Below, piece by piece: positions 7,516 through 16,978 of a stretch of DNA of 64,000 nt. The stretch lies in the NCBI RefSeq assembly GCF_023243075.1, contig NZ_JALKFZ020000003.1, positions 62,001 to 126,000 on the forward strand, written 5' to 3'. Position numbers and translations under genes: made by a program. The notes below the pieces were generated by a model. That model was not told where the DNA came from and did no database searches. It saw only the letters and a list, made by a program, of their open reading frames with translations. Every line of letters begins with the position of its first letter. Position 1 is the first letter of the stretch. The stretch comes from Frankia sp. AiPa1 (GTDB taxonomy: Bacteria; Actinomycetota; Actinomycetes; Frankiales; Frankiaceae).

Positions 7516-8874
7516 ATGCCTATGTCGGCCTCGTTCGCCCAGCGTCTCCTGCCTCACGCTCATTCGATCGCGCAGGAGTTCGGGACGCCGTTCCACATGT
7601 ACGACGAGCTCGGGATCCTCGAGAGCGGCCACGAGTTCAACGCGGCATTCTCGGGCCTCGACGGCTTCCGCGAGTTCTACGCCGTCAAGGCGCTCCCCAA
7701 CCTCCGCATCCTGGAGATCCTCCGAAACGAACTCGGGTTCGGCTTCGACTGCAGCTCGACGGCGGAGCTCGCGATGGCCCGACAACTCGGTGCATCGGGG
7801 GAGGACATCATGTTCACCTCCAACAACACGTCCGCCGACGAGTACGAGCAGTCCCTCGATCACGGTGGGTGCATCCTCAACCTCGACGATCTGACCTTCG
7901 TCCGCAAGCTCCCGCGCATGCCGGAGCTGATCTGTTTCCGCTACAACCCGGGAACGTCTAACTTCGGGAATTCGATCATCGGGGCGCCCAGATCGGCGAA
8001 GTTCGGACTGCGGCACGATCAGGTGATCGCCGCGTACACCGAGGCACGCGCCCGGGGTGCGCGGCGTTTCGGACTGCACGCGATGGTCGTATCGAACGAA
8101 CGTCGTCACCGCCGGATGGCAGCCATCCTCCAGATGTTGCTCGAGGTCTGCGGCGAGGTCACGGCAGCCACCGGCATCCGGTTCGAGTTCGTCAACGTGG
8201 GCGGCGGCATCGCGATCGCCTACCGCCCCGGCGAGCGACCGTTCAAACTGCGGGCGTTCGCCGATCTGGCGGTCCAGCTCCTGGACGCGTTCGAGCGCGA
8301 GCACGGATACCGGCCGAAGATGTACATGGAGTGCGGCCGACTCATCACCGGGCCGCACGGGGTCTTGGTCACGCGTGTTCTGAACGTGATGTCGAAGTAC
8401 CGCTCCTACGTCGGCGTCGATGCCTCGATGTCCGACCTGATGCGCCCGGGGATGTACCGGTCGACGTACAACCACATCACGGTCGTCGATCGCGCCGGCC
8501 AGGAGTTGCGCGGGCCTCTCGGCGCCGTCGATGTCGTCGGCTCGCTCTGCGAGAACCGGGACAAGTTCGCGACAGACATTCTGCTGCCACCGGTGCGGGA
8601 GAACGACTACGTCGTGATCCACGACACCGGGGCCCACGGGCATTCGATGGGATTCCAGTACAACGGCCGGCTGCGACCTCAGGAGCTCTTGCTCCGGCGC
8701 GACGGCAGCGTCGAGCTCATCCGCCGGTCTGAAACTGTGGACGACTATCTCAGGACCCAGCTCGACTTCGAGTCCCGACGGTTCACTCCGGCGGGCGGGT
8801 CTCAGAGGTCGAGGTCGATCGTCGCCGCGCCGACGGCGTCCACGGCGTCGGGCTCGAACAGCCGCTCGAGCTGA
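7516..8874 (+). CDS. PLP-dependent fold-type III decarboxylase (diaminopimelate/ornithine decarboxylase family)
   Basis: A 452-residue Orn/DAP/Arg decarboxylase-2 family enzyme. The PLP lysine is in FYAVKALPN (about residue 56), the phosphate-binding glycines in FVNVGGGIAIAY, an ECGR motif near 275, the catalytic Cys in VGSLCENRDKFA (about 344), and DTGAHGHSM near the end. The DAP-decarboxylase type of SLCEN-D-x-F-A pocket suggests an amino acid substrate bearing a second amine or carboxylate, but this cannot be fixed by eye. It starts 24 bp after the oxygenase and is probably co-transcribed. Its last 24 codons (RSRSIVAAPTAS...) overlap the 3' end of the convergent halogenase by 73 bp and look unconserved. 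It may supply an amine building block for the peptide (inference). Confidence 0.85.
   Translation: MPMSASFAQRLLPHAHSIAQEFGTPFHMYDELGILESGHEFNAAFSGLDGFREFYAVKALPNLRILEILRNELGFGFDCSSTAELAMARQLGASGEDIMFTSNNTSADEYEQSLDHGGCILNLDDLTFVRKLPRMPELICFRYNPGTSNFGNSIIGAPRSAKFGLRHDQVIAAYTEARARGARRFGLHAMVVSNERRHRRMAAILQMLLEVCGEVTAATGIRFEFVNVGGGIAIAYRPGERPFKLRAFADLAVQLLDAFEREHGYRPKMYMECGRLITGPHGVLVTRVLNVMSKYRSYVGVDASMSDLMRPGMYRSTYNHITVVDRAGQELRGPLGAVDVVGSLCENRDKFATDILLPPVRENDYVVIHDTGAHGHSMGFQYNGRLRPQELLLRRDGSVELIRRSETVDDYLRTQLDFESRRFTPAGGSQRSRSIVAAPTASTASGSNSRSS
8802..8821. repeat. 20-bp sequence shared with the end of NRPS-2, copy 1
   Basis: TCAGAGGTCGAGGTCGATCG covers the stop codon and last codons of the halogenase and recurs exactly at 16959-16978 at the end of NRPS-2. 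Both encode a C-terminal IDLDL (the last base of the match falls in the preceding codon). Confidence 0.8.
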
Positions 8875-10589
8875 CCGAGCACACCGGACACGTCCCGCGG
8901 TGGTGTCGTCGGCGCGAACAGCCCGTCGTGGGCCCATAGTTCGGGGTCGAGCCCGATCGCCCAGGCGTTCAGCCATGGCGCCGCGTCCAACGTCCGCCGC
9001 CGCGCCGGCATGGTGTCGTCGACAGCGATGAGGAAGATCGCCAGAGCGACCTCCTCGACGACCGCCATCGTGATCCGGTGGTCGGCGACGAGCTCGTCGA
9101 TCGTCTTGCCGGCCATGAGGTTGCGCTCGTAGGCCTCCTGGAGGAACGGGATGCTGGCGTAGTCGACGAACGCGAAGCGGCGTCCTCGTCGAGCGCGGCC
9201 CTCCCACTGCTTGAACAGACGCTTGACCCGCAGGGCGAGCGGGTAGAGGTTCGTGGTCTCCGCGCGCACCGCCGCGGACTTGGCGGCATCGAGGTAGATC
9301 CCGTTGTAGATCTGCGGCGTGGCCGTCGTCCAGGCCAGCAGCGTGTCCCAGATGAACGAGACCGTCATGATCAGCGGCTCGCCGAAGTACGAGTAGGAGC
9401 TGTGGATGTTGTACTCGACCCAGTCGTTCTGGGCGAGGACGAACGAGTTCAGTTCGGCGGCCCGCGTCTCGTCGAACGCGCCGGCTGCGTCCTCCCCGAG
9501 CAGCGTGACCACCGCCGTGTTCTCGAAGGCGATCATGTTGGAGCCCGGCGAGTAGAAGGGATCGGCGAACGCGGCGGCTTCGCCGACGCACGCCCACCGG
9601 TCGGCGGAGATCGCCAGGCTCGACGTGTAGCTGAAGTCACGCGCGACGACGAAGTCCATGATCTCGTGGCGCGCCACTCCCGCGGCCACGGCGGGCTCGT
9701 GGCGCGCCAGCCAGTCGATCGCCCGCTCGAGGGTGTCCATCTCCTCGATAGCCTGCAGGGCACCCGAGGACACGATGCCGACGCTCGTGTTGCCGGACCC
9801 GAGCGGGATCAGCCATACCCAGTAGCCCGGCCCCATCAGGTGGTTCGTCGAGAAGTAGCGGACCCGACCCGGGACGCGGGCGTGCCACTCCACCTGGGTG
9901 TCGGGGACGAAGTCCTCGATGTCGAGCCGGCCCCGGACCCGGAACCATGCTGCGTTGAACATGCCGTCGGTCTCCCGCTGGAGTCCGAGTTTGCGTTGCA
10001 GGAACCGCAACCGGCCCATCGCGTCGACGACCCATCGACACCGAACGGTACGCTCGTTACCGTCGCGGTCACGGAACGCAACTCGGTGCGGTTCCGCCCC
10101 GGGGGCGAGCTCGATGTCGAGGACTCTGGCGCCGGTCGCGATCTCGACCCCGGCGGCGACGTTCATCTCGTAGAGATCGTTCTCCAGCACCCCGCGGTCG
10201 ATCTGGTAGGTGGGGCACCGGCTGAACCTGCTGAGCCCGACCTCGGGCGCCTCCCACAGCGCCCGGTCGGGCGCACCGAAGAAGTAGCGCAGGCCGAGCT
10301 TGGGCAGGTGGCGCTGCGCCATGTAGTCGCGCAGCCCGAGCAGCTCGGCGAAGTAGAAGCCGGCGATGTCGACCGTGGACTCACCGACCTTGAACGCCGC
10401 CACCGGCACGGGGTACGCCTGGCTGTCGACGACGAGGACAGTGGCGCCCGGGTGGCGCAGCTTGACCTGGCGGGCGAGCGTGGCGCCCGCAAGCCCGCCG
10501 CCGCACACGGCGATGTCGTACGTGTCGTACATGTCGACCGCGTCGGCGGGATCGGCGGGATCGCCGGTCGGCCGCGGGAACAATGCCAA
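8802..10589 (-). CDS. Flavin-dependent halogenase-like protein
   Basis: A 595-residue FAD enzyme of the tryptophan-halogenase/CmlS superfamily. The dinucleotide fold GGGLAGATLA is near residue 31, FKVGEST near 70 (location of the conserved Lys and flavin loop), and GYWVWLIPL near 252-260 contains the W-x-W-x-I-P signature of flavin halogenases. The C-terminal region is long (about 240 aa), as in CmlS/CndH-type enzymes that act on carrier-bound or non-Trp substrates. The start TTG 10589 has GGAG 7 nt upstream, and the SD sits immediately after the NRPS-1 stop, so it is the last gene of the NRPS operon. The protein ends in IDLDL, as does NRPS-2. Halogenation rather than simple oxidation is inferred from the motif. 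Confidence 0.8.
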   Translation of the reverse strand: MALFPRPTGDPADPADAVDMYDTYDIAVCGGGLAGATLARQVKLRHPGATVLVVDSQAYPVPVAAFKVGESTVDIAGFYFAELLGLRDYMAQRHLPKLGLRYFFGAPDRALWEAPEVGLSRFSRCPTYQIDRGVLENDLYEMNVAAGVEIATGARVLDIELAPGAEPHRVAFRDRDGNERTVRCRWVVDAMGRLRFLQRKLGLQRETDGMFNAAWFRVRGRLDIEDFVPDTQVEWHARVPGRVRYFSTNHLMGPGYWVWLIPLGSGNTSVGIVSSGALQAIEEMDTLERAIDWLARHEPAVAAGVARHEIMDFVVARDFSYTSSLAISADRWACVGEAAAFADPFYSPGSNMIAFENTAVVTLLGEDAAGAFDETRAAELNSFVLAQNDWVEYNIHSSYSYFGEPLIMTVSFIWDTLLAWTTATPQIYNGIYLDAAKSAAVRAETTNLYPLALRVKRLFKQWEGRARRGRRFAFVDYASIPFLQEAYERNLMAGKTIDELVADHRITMAVVEEVALAIFLIAVDDTMPARRRTLDAAPWLNAWAIGLDPELWAHDGLFAPTTPPRDVSGVLGQLERLFEPDAVDAVGAATIDLDL

Positions 10590-10606
10590 GGCTGGGCTCC
10601 AAATCG

Positions 10607-13600
10607 TCAGCGGCTGGGCGGCGACTCACCGGCGTCTCCGACGAGAGCGCGCGCGGCGAGGTCGAGCTCGAACGCGACGAGCAGGTTGCCCAGGAGGACA
10701 TCGCCGCCGTCCCCCAGGCGGTGATCGACGCGCACCGCGAGGACGAGGTCGTGCGGGCGCGTCGGCTCCACCGGTTCCATCGACACGGTGAGGCAGATCG
10801 GGAAGTGCAGTCGATCGTGCACGATCCGCTCGCCACGGAACCGGAGGCGGCCGCCTCCCGCGCGGGCGTGGTGAAAGTGCACGAAGTTGAAGCACGCCGC
10901 GACGGCTTCGTCGGGGAGACGATCGGCGATCGGATAGCCGGCGCGAGCGTCGTAACGATCGAGCACGGCTTGGACGTCGCGCGCCTCGGGCAACCCGCGG
11001 TCGCGGGCCGCGCACCGCACGGGCAGGACGTTCCAGAAAAGGCCGGTGGCACTGAGCGGGTCGGCCAGGCGCTCCGAGCGGCCGTTGCTGATCACACCGA
11101 CCGCGAACGTGTCGAGGTGGGCGCTGCGGTGCAGCGCCGCCACGAACGCGCTCAGGCACAGTGCCTTGGGGGACACGGCGAGGGAACGGCTAGCACTGCG
11201 AACCCGGGCGGTGAGATCGACGTCGATGATGCGCTCGGCCGGTGCGCCGCGTTGCATCGGCCCCGGCCACGGGCGCGGCAGGGCCGCGAGTGCGTCCAGC
11301 TCGGAGGTCCAGAAGCCACCCGCGTCGGGATCTTCGGCGAGCTCGCGCTCGAGTGCGACGAACTGCCGGCGGGAGTCGATCGCGGGGGGCCTGTCGTCGA
11401 CCGGGAGCCCGGCGACCCGTCGCTCGTAGGCATCGAAGAGCTCGTTCTGGAGCACGATCTGGCTCCAGCCGTCGAGGACAGCGTGGTGGGCGGACAGGTA
11501 GATGTCGGCACGGGCGTCCGTGCGCCGGACGACCAGGAATCGGGCGAACGGCGTGTCGGCTCCGATCTCGAAGCCGTTCAGCACGTCGGCCGCCAGGAGC
11601 TCGTCGCTCTCGGGGTGGCCCCGCAGGTCGAGGTACCGGGGCATCGCGCCGTCGGGTGCCCGCACGACCTGGGCCAGCCGCCCGGCGCCGGTTCGCCGGA
11701 TCGTCGTTCGCAATGCCGGGTGACGGTGGACGAGTGTCTGCACGGCACGGCACAGGGTGTCGATGTCGAGGGCGTCGTCCTCGACGAGCCAGCGCGAAAC
11801 GCAGTGGTACGCGCCTTCGTCGCGGAGCGACTCGTAGCGGTCGACCATCACCTGCTGCATCGCCGACAGCGGATAGGCGGACTCGGCGCCTGGTGGCAGC
11901 TCCGCCAGCTCCGAGGCGCTGAGAACAGCGAGCTCGGCATCGATCCCGTCCGGCGGGCGGTCGCCGCGCTCGGCGAGCGCGGCGGCGAGCGCACGGATGG
12001 TGCGGTGCTCGATGACGTCGTGCGTGGCCACGTCCAGTCCCGCCTGGCGCGCCTGGTGGACCGCACGGATCACGCGGATCGAGTCGCCCCCGAGGAGGAA
12101 GAAGTCGTCCTCGACGCCGACCTGCTCGACCTCTAGGGCGTCGGCCCAGAACGCCGCGAGCTGCGCCTCGAGCTCGTTGGCCGGCGCGGTTGTGGCCCGC
12201 TGGCGGTTACGGGCGGCGTGGTGGAACTCGACGAGCCCGGGACGGTCGACCTTGCCGTGTTCGTTGCGGGGCAGCGTCGCCATGACGTGGATCGCTGCCG
12301 GCATCATGTAGGGAGGCAGCCGGTGGGCGAGCTCGCCGCGCAGCCGTGCCGCGAGCGCGCCGGACGCATCCTCCGTCGCGGCCTCCGGCGCGGCGACGCA
12401 GGCGACGAGCTGCGCAGCCGCCGGGTCGAACACTGCCACGGCGTCGGTCACCTCGCTGTCATCCAGCAGGACGTGCTCGATCTCGCCGGGCTCCACGCGG
12501 TAGCCACGGATCTTCACCTGGTGGTCGCGCCGCCCGACGAGGACGAGCTCACCGCGATCGTTCCACGCGCCGAGATCTCCGCTGCGATACAGCACCGGAT
12601 GCGGGGAGAACGGGTTGGCGACGAACGGGTCCGCAACGGGCGCGGTGCCGCGGTAGCCGCGCGCCACCCCGCAGCCGGCGATGGCGATCTCGCCGATCGC
12701 GTTGCGGGGAAGGAGACGGAGGTCGGCGTCGACGACGTAGACCTCTTTGTTGGCGCGCGGCAGCCCGATCGGCACGGTCGCCGACGGGCTGTCGGGATCG
12801 AAGCGATGGAGGGTCGTGTTGACGCACGCCTCGGTGGGGCCGTAGCCGTTGAAGACCGTCGCTGACCGAGCGAAGCGGGTCGCATCGCGGCGTCGGGCGG
12901 TCTCGGCCGCGGACACGACCACCCGCAACGTCGTCAGGCGGCCGGCGTCGAGCAGCGCCAGGTACGACGGTGTCATGGTCGTGACGGTGACACCCTCGGC
13001 CACCATCATGTCCTCGAGTCGTCGCGGGTCGAGCAGCGTTGCGGCGTCTGGCAGCACGAGCGCGGCGCCGGCCAGCAGGGTCATACCGATGTCGAGCAGC
13101 GATCCGTCGAACGACAGCGACATGAACTGGAGATAGCGGTCGCCCGCCGCCAGGCCCAGCTCACGGACGTGGTCGAGACAGACGTTGACGAGCCCTTCGT
13201 GGTCCAGCTCGACGGGCTTCGGCCGTCCTGCCGATCCCGACGTCGAGATGATGGCGGCGACGTCGGTGCCGCCGCGGTCGTCCAGGCCCGACGACGACGG
13301 TGCCGGCGGCAGGGTCGGGACCTGCAGGTCGACGCAGCACGCGGGCAGTTCGGGGACTTCGAGGGCGCGCCCGAGCTGGGCGGAGTGTACGAGCAGCGCG
13401 CGGGCGCCGGTGGCGTCGACGAGTGCTCGCAGCCGCGCCGTCGGCGTTGCCGGGTCGACCGGCAGGTAGACGCCACCGGCGAAGAGGGTCGCGATGAGCG
13501 CCACGACGGTGTCGGCGGTGCGCGTCACGACCGTCGCCACCGGCGTTCCGGGGAGGACCCCGAGCTCGGCTCGCAGGTGGTGGGCGAGCCGCTCGCCCCG

Positions 13601-14524
13601 ATCGACGAGCTCGCCGTACGAGACCACCTGGCCGTCCGCCGCGACGACCGCGGGCGCGGTGGGCGTCGCCGCGCCCGCGGCGCGCAGCCGCGCGGTGAGC
13701 GAGCCACCGAGCAACGCCGGTTCGCGGGTGTCGGTGAAGGCGATGAGCTGCTCAAGCTCGTCGTCGGTGAGGACGGCGAGGTCGCCCAGGTCGCCGTTGG
13801 GCGCATCGAACTGGTGCAGGATCCCGTTGATGTGCCCGCCGGTGCGGTCGAGGAACTCGGCGGGGAACATGCCCCTGAGGTCCTCGATGTCGAGGCTGCC
13901 CGCCGCCGGGTCGATGCGGATCACGACCTCGGTGTCGGCGGTCGGTGCCGGCTCGGCGTGCAACCCGGCGGTGGTGACCAGGATCGTGGCCGTGGCCTCG
14001 ACGGCGCCCTGCGCCCACAGCTGGCCAACCGGATAGCCCTGCGCGGCGTAACTGCGAGCGACCGTGTCCCGGACGTGCTCGAGCAGGTTCCGCAGGGTGC
14101 CCGGCCGCGGCACCCTGAAGACGAGCGGCACGGTGGCCGCCGACCGGTACCGGCTCGGCGCGTGCCGCAGGAGCGGCGACTCGATCCAGATCACGTCGCG
14201 GCCGGTCGTCCGGTGGAGCAGGGCGACCACCGCGGCGAGCACGACGACGAACTCGCCGAGCGGTTGGTTTCGCCCGATGCGCCCGACGATGCGACGCGAG
14301 TCGGCGTCGAGACCGAGCCGGTGACGCGAGCCGGGCACCCCGGCCGCGTCGAACACGAAGTGCTCGGACCACCGCAGCAGATCGCTCGGCGCGACCATCG
14401 CGCCGAGCCAGAATGACCGGTCGGCGTCGGCGCCCGGCGCGTGCAACGCCTCCAGGCGCGTGGGAGGGCCGCCGCCGATGCCCGCCGGCGGGTCGTCGGG
14501 CGACGGGACGCGGGGTGTGGTCAC
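10607..14524 (-). CDS. NRPS-1: (partial C)-A-PCP-C
   Basis: A 1305-residue non-ribosomal peptide synthetase. Residues 1-240 resemble only part of a condensation domain and show no HHxxxDG. The adenylation domain (about 265-760) has GGVYLPVDP, a degenerate A3 core ISTSGSAGRPKP (usual Y-T-S-G-x-x-x-x-P-K-G), FDGSLLD, NGYGPTEAC (about 560), ARGYRG, YRSGDLG, KIRGYRVEPGEIE and the A10 lysine in HGKVDR. The PCP has LLGGDSIRV (Ser about 815). The terminal condensation domain has the active SAHHAVLDGW (about 1015). Hand-aligned specificity residues are roughly D-G-L-T-V-A-G-V-N-K, which I cannot match to an amino acid. GTG 14524 overlaps the previous stop (GTGA). No thioesterase or reductase follows. 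Confidence 0.9.
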   Translation of the reverse strand: MTTPRVPSPDDPPAGIGGGPPTRLEALHAPGADADRSFWLGAMVAPSDLLRWSEHFVFDAAGVPGSRHRLGLDADSRRIVGRIGRNQPLGEFVVVLAAVVALLHRTTGRDVIWIESPLLRHAPSRYRSAATVPLVFRVPRPGTLRNLLEHVRDTVARSYAAQGYPVGQLWAQGAVEATATILVTTAGLHAEPAPTADTEVVIRIDPAAGSLDIEDLRGMFPAEFLDRTGGHINGILHQFDAPNGDLGDLAVLTDDELEQLIAFTDTREPALLGGSLTARLRAAGAATPTAPAVVAADGQVVSYGELVDRGERLAHHLRAELGVLPGTPVATVVTRTADTVVALIATLFAGGVYLPVDPATPTARLRALVDATGARALLVHSAQLGRALEVPELPACCVDLQVPTLPPAPSSSGLDDRGGTDVAAIISTSGSAGRPKPVELDHEGLVNVCLDHVRELGLAAGDRYLQFMSLSFDGSLLDIGMTLLAGAALVLPDAATLLDPRRLEDMMVAEGVTVTTMTPSYLALLDAGRLTTLRVVVSAAETARRRDATRFARSATVFNGYGPTEACVNTTLHRFDPDSPSATVPIGLPRANKEVYVVDADLRLLPRNAIGEIAIAGCGVARGYRGTAPVADPFVANPFSPHPVLYRSGDLGAWNDRGELVLVGRRDHQVKIRGYRVEPGEIEHVLLDDSEVTDAVAVFDPAAAQLVACVAAPEAATEDASGALAARLRGELAHRLPPYMMPAAIHVMATLPRNEHGKVDRPGLVEFHHAARNRQRATTAPANELEAQLAAFWADALEVEQVGVEDDFFLLGGDSIRVIRAVHQARQAGLDVATHDVIEHRTIRALAAALAERGDRPPDGIDAELAVLSASELAELPPGAESAYPLSAMQQVMVDRYESLRDEGAYHCVSRWLVEDDALDIDTLCRAVQTLVHRHPALRTTIRRTGAGRLAQVVRAPDGAMPRYLDLRGHPESDELLAADVLNGFEIGADTPFARFLVVRRTDARADIYLSAHHAVLDGWSQIVLQNELFDAYERRVAGLPVDDRPPAIDSRRQFVALERELAEDPDAGGFWTSELDALAALPRPWPGPMQRGAPAERIIDVDLTARVRSASRSLAVSPKALCLSAFVAALHRSAHLDTFAVGVISNGRSERLADPLSATGLFWNVLPVRCAARDRGLPEARDVQAVLDRYDARAGYPIADRLPDEAVAACFNFVHFHHARAGGGRLRFRGERIVHDRLHFPICLTVSMEPVEPTRPHDLVLAVRVDHRLGDGGDVLLGNLLVAFELDLAARALVGDAGESPPSR

Positions 14525-16152
14525 GGCCAGCGCAGCTCCTTGTGCCCGTACAGCCGCTCGGCGACGAGACCCCGGCGCCGGCACTCGGCCACGAAATGAT
14601 CGGACTCCGCCGTCGCCGGCGAGGCACCGCCCCCGTCGAGACCGAGCAGATGTGCGAGCCACGGCTCGGCGCCCATCGCATAGACGTAGACCTCGTCGGC
14701 GTTGAACCGTTCGATGAGGTCGATGGCCTCGACGCTGTTCGACGCCCGGCCGCGCCGGGTCGCGTCGTGGTCGCGGTCGAGGGGGCGCGAGAAGTAGGGC
14801 CCGTACACCCAGCTCGCCGGTGCTCCGACGCACTCCATGCCCTGGAGCACGACGTCGGCGTCGCCGACGAGCGCGTGGGCGCGCGCGTACACGGGAGGGT
14901 CGACGTTCGCGGAGTCAGCGGCGACCAGGAACGACCGGCCCGCCATGCGGATGTGGTACCCCGCCCTCGTCGCGATGTCGAGGTCGTGGTGCTCCCCGAC
15001 GAACGGGACGGCCGTCACCACTCCGCTGTTCAGCGGGATCTGCTCGAATGCCCGGACCTCGACCACCCGATCGAATCCGAGGTGCTCGATTGCCCGGCGC
15101 AGCGACGGGTCCACGAGATTGCCCGCGTCGTTGGCGGGTACGACGACGGTTCCCACGCGATGGCGGATCTGCAGCAGCGTCTCGGGCACCACGTGGTCGT
15201 GGTGGGCGTGGGTGATGAGCACGTAGTCGATGTGCGGGGGCAGGTCGACGTAGCCCGCGTGGGGTGGGGCACCGGGTTCGTCGTAGGCGATCACGGGGTC
15301 GACGAGGACGCTTGAGTCGCCGTCCTCGAACAGCAGGCAGGCATGGCCGAAGTAGGTGACGCGTCCGCCGCCGCGTGGGGGCGGACCGGCGGCCCGGGCG
15401 GGCGGTCCGAGCGGCGTTGGTGGGGTGTCGGTGAACAGCGCGGCGAACTGGTCGGCCGCGGGCGAGCTCGGCGCGAGACCGAGGCGGGCGGACAGCGCGG
15501 CCACATCGGTGGGCTCGGTGCGGGCTCGGAACAGCGCGTCGAGCGCGGGCGCGTGGAACGGCACGGCGACGTCGACCGCCGTGTCGTCGTCATCATCGAC
15601 GACGGCGAGGCGCGGCGTGGACATGACGAACGGCCGAGTACGGCCCCGGTCCAGCCGGACGCACTGCCGTGACGTGTCCCACAGCGGACTGGCGTACATC
15701 AACTCCTCGCGGACGCGGACGTCCGGTCGGTGATGGCGGTCGTACGTCAGCTCGACCAGCCCTCGCAACGCCTCGGGGACGCACTGATACCAGGGGTCGA
15801 GGGGCTCGCCGGTGGCGCGCTCGCCGAGCATCCGGTCGAGCGCGCGCAACGTGTCGACAAGTTCGATCTGCCCGGCGGCCCGAGCCTGGGTCGCGTCGAG
15901 CAGGTCGGCGACCTCCCGCACATGGCCGCCACCGAGGTCGAGGAACGGTCCGCTCCGCGTCGCCGAGTCGGCGGCGGCCGCGGCGTGGAGTGCCGGCGAC
16001 CGAACGTAGGAGGCCATCATCCGCAGGTGCCGATCGACGACGTGGAAGGCCGCGGTCGCTGGCGTCAGCAGTTGGATCCACGCGTACCAGCGATCGACTA
16101 GCGGCTCGACGACGACGTCGCCGGCGAGGTACCGCGGGTCCGGGTCGATCAC
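14521..16152 (-). CDS. CmlA-type di-iron beta-hydroxylase (metallo-beta-lactamase fold), copy 1
   Basis: A 543-residue protein of the family typified by CmlA of chloramphenicol biosynthesis, which beta-hydroxylates an amino acid held on an NRPS carrier. The N-terminal domain is recognisable (VVVEPLVDRWYAW, PATAAFHVVDRHL, SGPFLDLGGGHVREV). The C-terminal domain has the metal motif THAHHDH (about 315), FVGEHHDLD where CmlA-like proteins carry a Glu in place of the third His, AADSANV and LQGMECVGAP. CmlA is about 532 aa. GTG 16152 has GAGGGG close upstream, and the gene lies 8 nt after the aromatic hydroxylase and overlaps NRPS-1. It probably acts on an aminoacyl-PCP of this cluster. Confidence 0.85.
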   Translation of the reverse strand: MIDPDPRYLAGDVVVEPLVDRWYAWIQLLTPATAAFHVVDRHLRMMASYVRSPALHAAAAADSATRSGPFLDLGGGHVREVADLLDATQARAAGQIELVDTLRALDRMLGERATGEPLDPWYQCVPEALRGLVELTYDRHHRPDVRVREELMYASPLWDTSRQCVRLDRGRTRPFVMSTPRLAVVDDDDDTAVDVAVPFHAPALDALFRARTEPTDVAALSARLGLAPSSPAADQFAALFTDTPPTPLGPPARAAGPPPRGGGRVTYFGHACLLFEDGDSSVLVDPVIAYDEPGAPPHAGYVDLPPHIDYVLITHAHHDHVVPETLLQIRHRVGTVVVPANDAGNLVDPSLRRAIEHLGFDRVVEVRAFEQIPLNSGVVTAVPFVGEHHDLDIATRAGYHIRMAGRSFLVAADSANVDPPVYARAHALVGDADVVLQGMECVGAPASWVYGPYFSRPLDRDHDATRRGRASNSVEAIDLIERFNADEVYVYAMGAEPWLAHLLGLDGGGASPATAESDHFVAECRRRGLVAERLYGHKELRWP

Positions 16153-16160
16153 CGGACCCC

Positions 16161-16877
16161 TCAGCCGGCCATCTCGAGGGCATCCAACGCCGTCGTGATC
16201 TCGTCGGTGCCGCCGAGCACGAAGTAGTGCTGCTGGAGCCGGAAGCTGTCGACGGGGCCGGCCAGCACGGTGTCCAGGTCGAAGCGGGGTGCCGGTGCAC
16301 TGGGCGCGAGGGCTCGCGCGAGCTCGCTCGCCGACGACAGGATCGCGCCACCGATCGCCTTGCGTTGCTCGCCGTGCTGGACGAGCCCGACCTCCAGCGT
16401 CGCCCACAGCAAGCGCTGGAGTTGTTCGACGAATACCGGATCGTCGGCGCGCCGGGAACCCAGACGGCCGAACCGGTGGTACAGGTCGGCCGTCCGCGGG
16501 TTGGCGAGGTAAGGCCCGTGGCCGAACAGGTCGTGGAACAGGTCGGGCAACTCGGCGAACGCGAGTTCGTCCCGCCGCCGCATCGCGACCGTCACGGGAA
16601 AGCGCCGATCGGCGAGTAAGCCGAAGAACGTCGCACCGTCGACCATCCCGCCGGCTCCGACGAATCGCCAGTCACCGTGGACGGCCATCCCGTCGTTCAC
16701 CGCGTCGAGGTCGGGCACGTGGTCGGCGGGCAGGCCCAGACGGTCGAGGCCGTCGAGGTAGTCGTCCACCGCGCTCGCCGCGACGAGCGGCGCTTGCTGG
16801 CGATGCAACAGCGACCACACGAGGTGATCGTCCGGACGGTATCGCTCGGCGGTTCGCGTCACTAGCTGTGCTGCCAT
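16161..16877 (-). CDS. Biopterin-dependent aromatic amino acid hydroxylase (phenylalanine-4-hydroxylase-like)
   Basis: A 238-residue single-domain enzyme. The iron-binding signature LFHDLFGHGPYL (two His, about residue 117) and the Glu ligand in WATLEVGLVQHG (about 161) are those of bacterial phenylalanine hydroxylases, which use tetrahydrobiopterin and O2. The regulatory ACT domain of animal enzymes is absent, as is normal for bacteria. The start ATG 16877 is chosen for its SD GAGGGAG; a TTG at 16913 would add 12 residues without an SD. In this operon it probably supplies hydroxylated Phe (Tyr or a positional isomer) to the NRPS, or modifies it when bound. Confidence 0.85.
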   Translation of the reverse strand: MAAQLVTRTAERYRPDDHLVWSLLHRQQAPLVAASAVDDYLDGLDRLGLPADHVPDLDAVNDGMAVHGDWRFVGAGGMVDGATFFGLLADRRFPVTVAMRRRDELAFAELPDLFHDLFGHGPYLANPRTADLYHRFGRLGSRRADDPVFVEQLQRLLWATLEVGLVQHGEQRKAIGGAILSSASELARALAPSAPAPRFDLDTVLAGPVDSFRLQQHYFVLGGTDEITTALDALEMAG

Positions 16878-16958
16878 CGACACTCCCTCGGCGACCGGCG
16901 GACCGACGGTCAAGTTAGGTCATGGTACGACTACGCTCGGGCTCGCCGTGGCGGTTCG

Positions 16959-16978
16959 TCAGAGGTCGAGGTCGATCG
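16959..16978. repeat. 20-bp sequence shared with the end of the halogenase, copy 2
   Basis: TCAGAGGTCGAGGTCGATCG, identical to 8802-8821, at the very 3' end of the NRPS-2 gene (C-terminus LPIDLDL). Confidence 0.8.

Noticed and set aside
9078..10724. 548-codon plus-strand open frame opposite the halogenase
   Set aside because: Composition (Arg/Gly/Glu-rich, no motifs) and position mirror the halogenase, whose motifs are clear.
16878..16958. Possible MbtH-like gene between NRPS-2 and the aromatic hydroxylase
   Set aside because: 81 bp is too short, and no NPFDD or S-L-W-P motif was found anywhere in the cluster.
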